Positions 5,034 to 6,961 of a DNA stretch of 6,961 nt are shown here, piece after piece. Origin of the DNA: an uncultured Bacillota bacterium (GTDB lineage Bacteria > Bacillota > Clostridia > Oscillospirales > Oscillospiraceae). The position numbers and the translations under genes were made by a program. Location: contig CANDCW010000106.1 in NCBI GenBank assembly GCA_947383275.1, positions 1 to 6,961 of the forward strand. The letters run 5' to 3'. Positions within the stretch are counted from its first letter, which is position 1. The number at the start of each line of letters is the position of its first letter. The notes under the pieces were generated by a model, which was given only the letters and a program-made list of their open reading frames with translations, made no database searches and was not told where the DNA came from.

Positions 5034-6173
5034 ATGAATCAGAAAGAGATCAGCGAGCTGAAACGCCGCTTCCGGCTGGGCAAGAACGCCATGGGCCGTA
5101 TCTACGGCTGTTATGTGAACGCACAGAAAGAGATCCTCTCCTACCTGGACGAACCCCTGGATCGGATGCCCGAGGAGGAGGCGGAGAAATACTTAAACCT
5201 GTTGAAAAAGGCCCTGTCCGGCGTACTGGGCCGGAACCTCATCGACATCGTGTTCTCCACCCAGCAGGTGGCGGACAGCGATGAACACCGCCGCCTCATG
5301 GCCCTGCGGGATTCCAAGCTGAAGGACGGGGAGGTGCGGCAGGAGTTCTATCAGACGGTCATTGACAGCCTGGACATGGGGGAGAGCAATTATCTCATCC
5401 TGCTGACCCATGACTCCTACGATGTGCCCCATCGGGGCAAAGACGGCGAGGATCGCGCCGATGAGGGCGACACTGTGTTCTCCTACATCGTCTGTTGTGT
5501 CTGCCCGGTGAAGGACGGCAAGCTGGAGCTGGGCTACTGCCCTGGGGAGAACGAGTTCCACAACTGCGCCCCCAGCCAGATCGTCTCCCCGCCGGAGCTG
5601 GGCTTCCTGTTCCCGGCCTTTGACGACCGGGCGGCCAACATCTACAACGCACTTACCTATGCCCGAAAGTCGGACGAGCTGCACCAGGAGTTTTTGGACG
5701 CTATCTTCCACACCGAGCCGCCCATGTCCGCCGGGGAGCAGCGGGAGGCGTTCCAGACCGCCCTGCGGGAAGGGCTGGAGGGTGCCTGTGGCCTGGAGGT
5801 GGTGCAGGCTGTCCATGAGCGGCTTTCCCAGCGTATCGAGCAGCACCGGGAGGAGAAGGACCCCGAACCTTTGGCGGTTACCGCCAAAGAGGTGGCGGCC
5901 ATCCTCCGGGACTGCGGCGGGTCGGATGAGCAGATCGCCGCTTTCTGCGGGAAGTGCGGGGAGCTGTTCGGCGAGGACGCGGTTCTCAGCCCCGCCAACC
6001 TCATTGACGGCAAGCGGTTTGAGGTGAAAACGGCGGACGCAGCCATTTCCCTTGACCCGGAGCACAGCTACCTGGTGGAGACCCGTGTGATTGACGGGAA
6101 GAAGTATCTCCTCATCCCCGCCGGGGAGGGGCTGGAGGTCAATGGGATGCCGGTGGATTGGGTAAATCGATAA
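5034..6173 (+). CDS. DUF4317 family protein
   Basis: A 379-residue protein matching the DUF4317 family of Clostridia, whose function is unknown. Recognisable blocks in order are MNQKEISELKRRFR (1-14), GRIYGCYVNAQKEI (21-34), MPEEEAEKYLNLLKKALSG (45-63), GRNLIDIVF (66-74), SNYLILL..DSYDVP (118-132), CCVCPVKDGKLELGYCPGE (154-172), ELGFLFPAFDDRAANIYNAL (188-207), RLSQRIEQH..KDPEPL and a C-terminal VETRVIDGKKYLLIPA stretch. Several cysteines sit in the middle block but no paired metal-binding pattern is clear. No signal peptide or membrane segment is seen, so it should be cytoplasmic. GAGGT precedes the ATG at 5034 by seven or so bases. It has its own promoter (4944-4972) and follows the polymerase and YolD-like genes, a neighbourhood that hints at a role in stress or element maintenance without proving it. 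Confidence 0.88.
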   Translation: MNQKEISELKRRFRLGKNAMGRIYGCYVNAQKEILSYLDEPLDRMPEEEAEKYLNLLKKALSGVLGRNLIDIVFSTQQVADSDEHRRLMALRDSKLKDGEVRQEFYQTVIDSLDMGESNYLILLTHDSYDVPHRGKDGEDRADEGDTVFSYIVCCVCPVKDGKLELGYCPGENEFHNCAPSQIVSPPELGFLFPAFDDRAANIYNALTYARKSDELHQEFLDAIFHTEPPMSAGEQREAFQTALREGLEGACGLEVVQAVHERLSQRIEQHREEKDPEPLAVTAKEVAAILRDCGGSDEQIAAFCGKCGELFGEDAVLSPANLIDGKRFEVKTADAAISLDPEHSYLVETRVIDGKKYLLIPAGEGLEVNGMPVDWVNR

Positions 6174-6187
6174 ATACGCATAGTAAC

Positions 6188-6216
6188 TTGCATTTTTGGT
6201 TATCACCGTATATAAT
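6188..6216 (+). promoter_or_regulatory. Sigma-A promoter for the DUF6465 gene
   Basis: A perfect TATAAT (6211-6216) is preceded at 17 bases by TTGCAT (6188-6193), a partial -35 match. It lies in the 89-base gap between the DUF4317 stop and the DUF6465 start, with no terminator in between, so read-through from upstream is also likely. Confidence 0.6.
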
Positions 6217-6218
6217 GG

Positions 6219-6237
6219 GCTGGTAATTTGAACCAGC
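6219..6237. repeat. Short dyad GCTGGT-N7-ACCAGC at the DUF6465 transcription start
   Basis: Six-base perfect arms (6219-6224 and 6232-6237) flank AATTTGA. The dyad begins two bases after the -10 hexamer and covers the predicted start of transcription, a position typical of operators; it could also fold as a weak 5' hairpin. Confidence 0.4.
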
Positions 6238-6262
6238 AAATCAAACTGTAAGGGTGATTATC

Positions 6263-6592
6263 ATGGATAAGAAAAAGACAGACGCCGCAACTGCTGAGCC
6301 GGAGCCCAAAAAGAAGGGCGGCAGAAAACCCATGACGGCGGAGGAAAGGACCGCCGCAGCCAAGGACCGCGCCGAGAGCAAGGCAAAAGCGGACAGCCTC
6401 AAACCAACTGTTATCGTGCAGTTCCAGGGCAGCGAAGTGGATCTGGACACGCTGGTGGAGGTGGCCAAGGCCGACTTCAAGCAGACGAAAAAGCGTACTC
6501 CTATCACCGACTTAAAGCTGTATGTCAAGCCGGAGGAGCACACGGCCTACTATGTGATAAACGAAAAGTTCAACGGAAGCGTGGCCTTTTAA
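6263..6592 (+). CDS. DUF6465 family protein
   Basis: A 109-residue protein of the DUF6465 family, function unknown. Residues 1-45 are low complexity and rich in Lys, Ala, Glu and Pro (KKKGGRKPMTAEERTAAAK), likely disordered or helical and possibly nucleic-acid binding by charge. Residues about 48-109 form the conserved domain: PTVIVQFQGSEVDLDTLVE, then ITDLKLYVKPEEHTAYYVIN and a closing GSVAF. No signal peptide or membrane segment is seen. The ATG at 6263 is chosen because AAGGGTG (6250-6256) sits six bases upstream; the in-frame GTG at 6254 would overlap that ribosome binding site. It has its own TATAAT promoter and a strong terminator 28 bases after its stop, so it can be a single-gene unit. 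Confidence 0.82.
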   Translation: MDKKKTDAATAEPEPKKKGGRKPMTAEERTAAAKDRAESKAKADSLKPTVIVQFQGSEVDLDTLVEVAKADFKQTKKRTPITDLKLYVKPEEHTAYYVINEKFNGSVAF

Positions 6593-6619
6593 CAAACTTG
6601 GGATTGCCAGAAACAATCA

Positions 6620-6651
6620 AACCCCACAATGCGGTTTTGCATTGTGGGGTT
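6620..6651. terminator. Strong intrinsic terminator, possibly bidirectional
   Basis: AACCCCACAATGC (6620-6632) and GCATTGTGGGGTT (6639-6651) are perfect 13-base arms around GGTTTT. On the plus strand it is followed by TCCATTTTAT, a broken T tract, and ends the DUF6465 transcript. On the minus strand it is followed by TGATTGTTTC, so it may also serve the minus-strand gene that ends at 6727. Confidence 0.85.
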
Positions 6652-6726
6652 CCATTTTATCTCTGCGTTTAAACATCGCATCAGCTATTTTTTAGAAGCA
6701 CTTGTATGGGGTGCCTTAACACAGGC

Positions 6727-6961
6727 TTAAAACTTTATAAACTCTGTTCCAACGTCCGGGGTCTCTTTAATCAGAATACCCCGCTCATATTTTTCCATAT
6801 CTTTATTATGGGCGGACGTGTATTCGGGGTAGGACGCACAAATTGCGTTAAAAAGTGCGGCCATATTGATTACCCCATTCGTTCTTATCTCCGGGTTGGC
6901 TAAGCTCAGTTCAAACAACGGAATGTAACTGTTGTCTTTGGAGAAGAACAGATTGCCCAGC
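6727..6961 (-). CDS. Unrecognised protein, C-terminal part only
   Basis: The frame is open from the window edge to the TAA at 6729-6727, giving at least 77 residues and ending KETPDVGTEFIKF. I do not recognise the family. The visible part has a hydrophobic start (LGNLFFS), a central segment NMAALFNAICASYPEY that could be a helix, and a charged stretch HNKDMEKYERGILIKE. No known motif, signal or membrane segment is clear. The DNA is visibly richer in A and T than the genes to its left, so its codon use differs from theirs, and it faces them across the terminator at 6620-6651. It may be a host gene next to the element or cargo of different origin. A real gene is favoured by the uninterrupted frame in AT-rich DNA, where stops are common, but the call remains moderate. 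Confidence 0.55.
   Translation of the reverse strand, partial: LGNLFFSKDNSYIPLFELSLANPEIRTNGVINMAALFNAICASYPEYTSAHNKDMEKYERGILIKETPDVGTEFIKF

Noticed and set aside
5193..6239. Minus-strand open frame of about 350 codons opposite DUF4317
   Set aside because: It is a shadow of the DUF4317 gene, with no domain resemblance and with its start inside the DUF6465 promoter region.
1..6961. tRNA, rRNA, CRISPR array, insertion sequence or attachment site
   Set aside because: No cloverleaf, rRNA block, regularly spaced repeats, transposase or matched terminal repeats were seen on either strand.

Overview
The window is GC-rich DNA whose proteins look like those of gut Clostridia (Oscillospiraceae or Lachnospiraceae type). 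The gene set suggests an integrated conjugative element or a similar accessory region: an extra DnaN-like clamp, a ThiF/JAB cassette, a Y-family polymerase with a YolD-like partner, and the DUF4317 and DUF6465 proteins that often accompany it. No integrase, relaxase or att site is visible, so the mobile-element reading is an inference.

Left part, minus strand, read from right to left: a three-gene operon joined by two 4-base ATGA stop/start overlaps. First comes a 467-residue fusion with a Pro/Ala-rich linker, a domain resembling PRTRC protein C (ubiquitin-like by published classification) and a C-terminal JAB/MPN domain resembling PRTRC protein A with an intact JAMM motif. Next is a ThiF/E1-like adenylyltransferase with all ATP-site residues. 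Last is a DnaN-like sliding clamp that runs off the left edge. The leader of this operon holds a direct repeat and a strong intrinsic-terminator structure just before the first ribosome binding site, which looks like an attenuator.

Centre: a 328-base divergent control region (2685-3012) with a strong plus-strand promoter overlapped by a degenerate LexA-like box. It drives a UmuC/DinB-type polymerase gene. This copy carries an apparent 2-base deletion exactly at the first catalytic aspartate, so it is broken as written. A YolD-like gene follows immediately.

Right part, plus strand: a DUF4317 gene and a DUF6465 gene, each with its own TATAAT promoter and a dyad in or near the leader, ended by a strong terminator. 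Beyond it lies the AT-richer 3' end of an unrecognised minus-strand gene.

The most striking feature is the grouping of a clamp, a ubiquitin-like/E1/JAB set and a translesion polymerase that carries a clamp-binding QLDLF motif. This recalls the logic of eukaryotic PCNA ubiquitination. That functional link is a hypothesis, not something the sequence proves.
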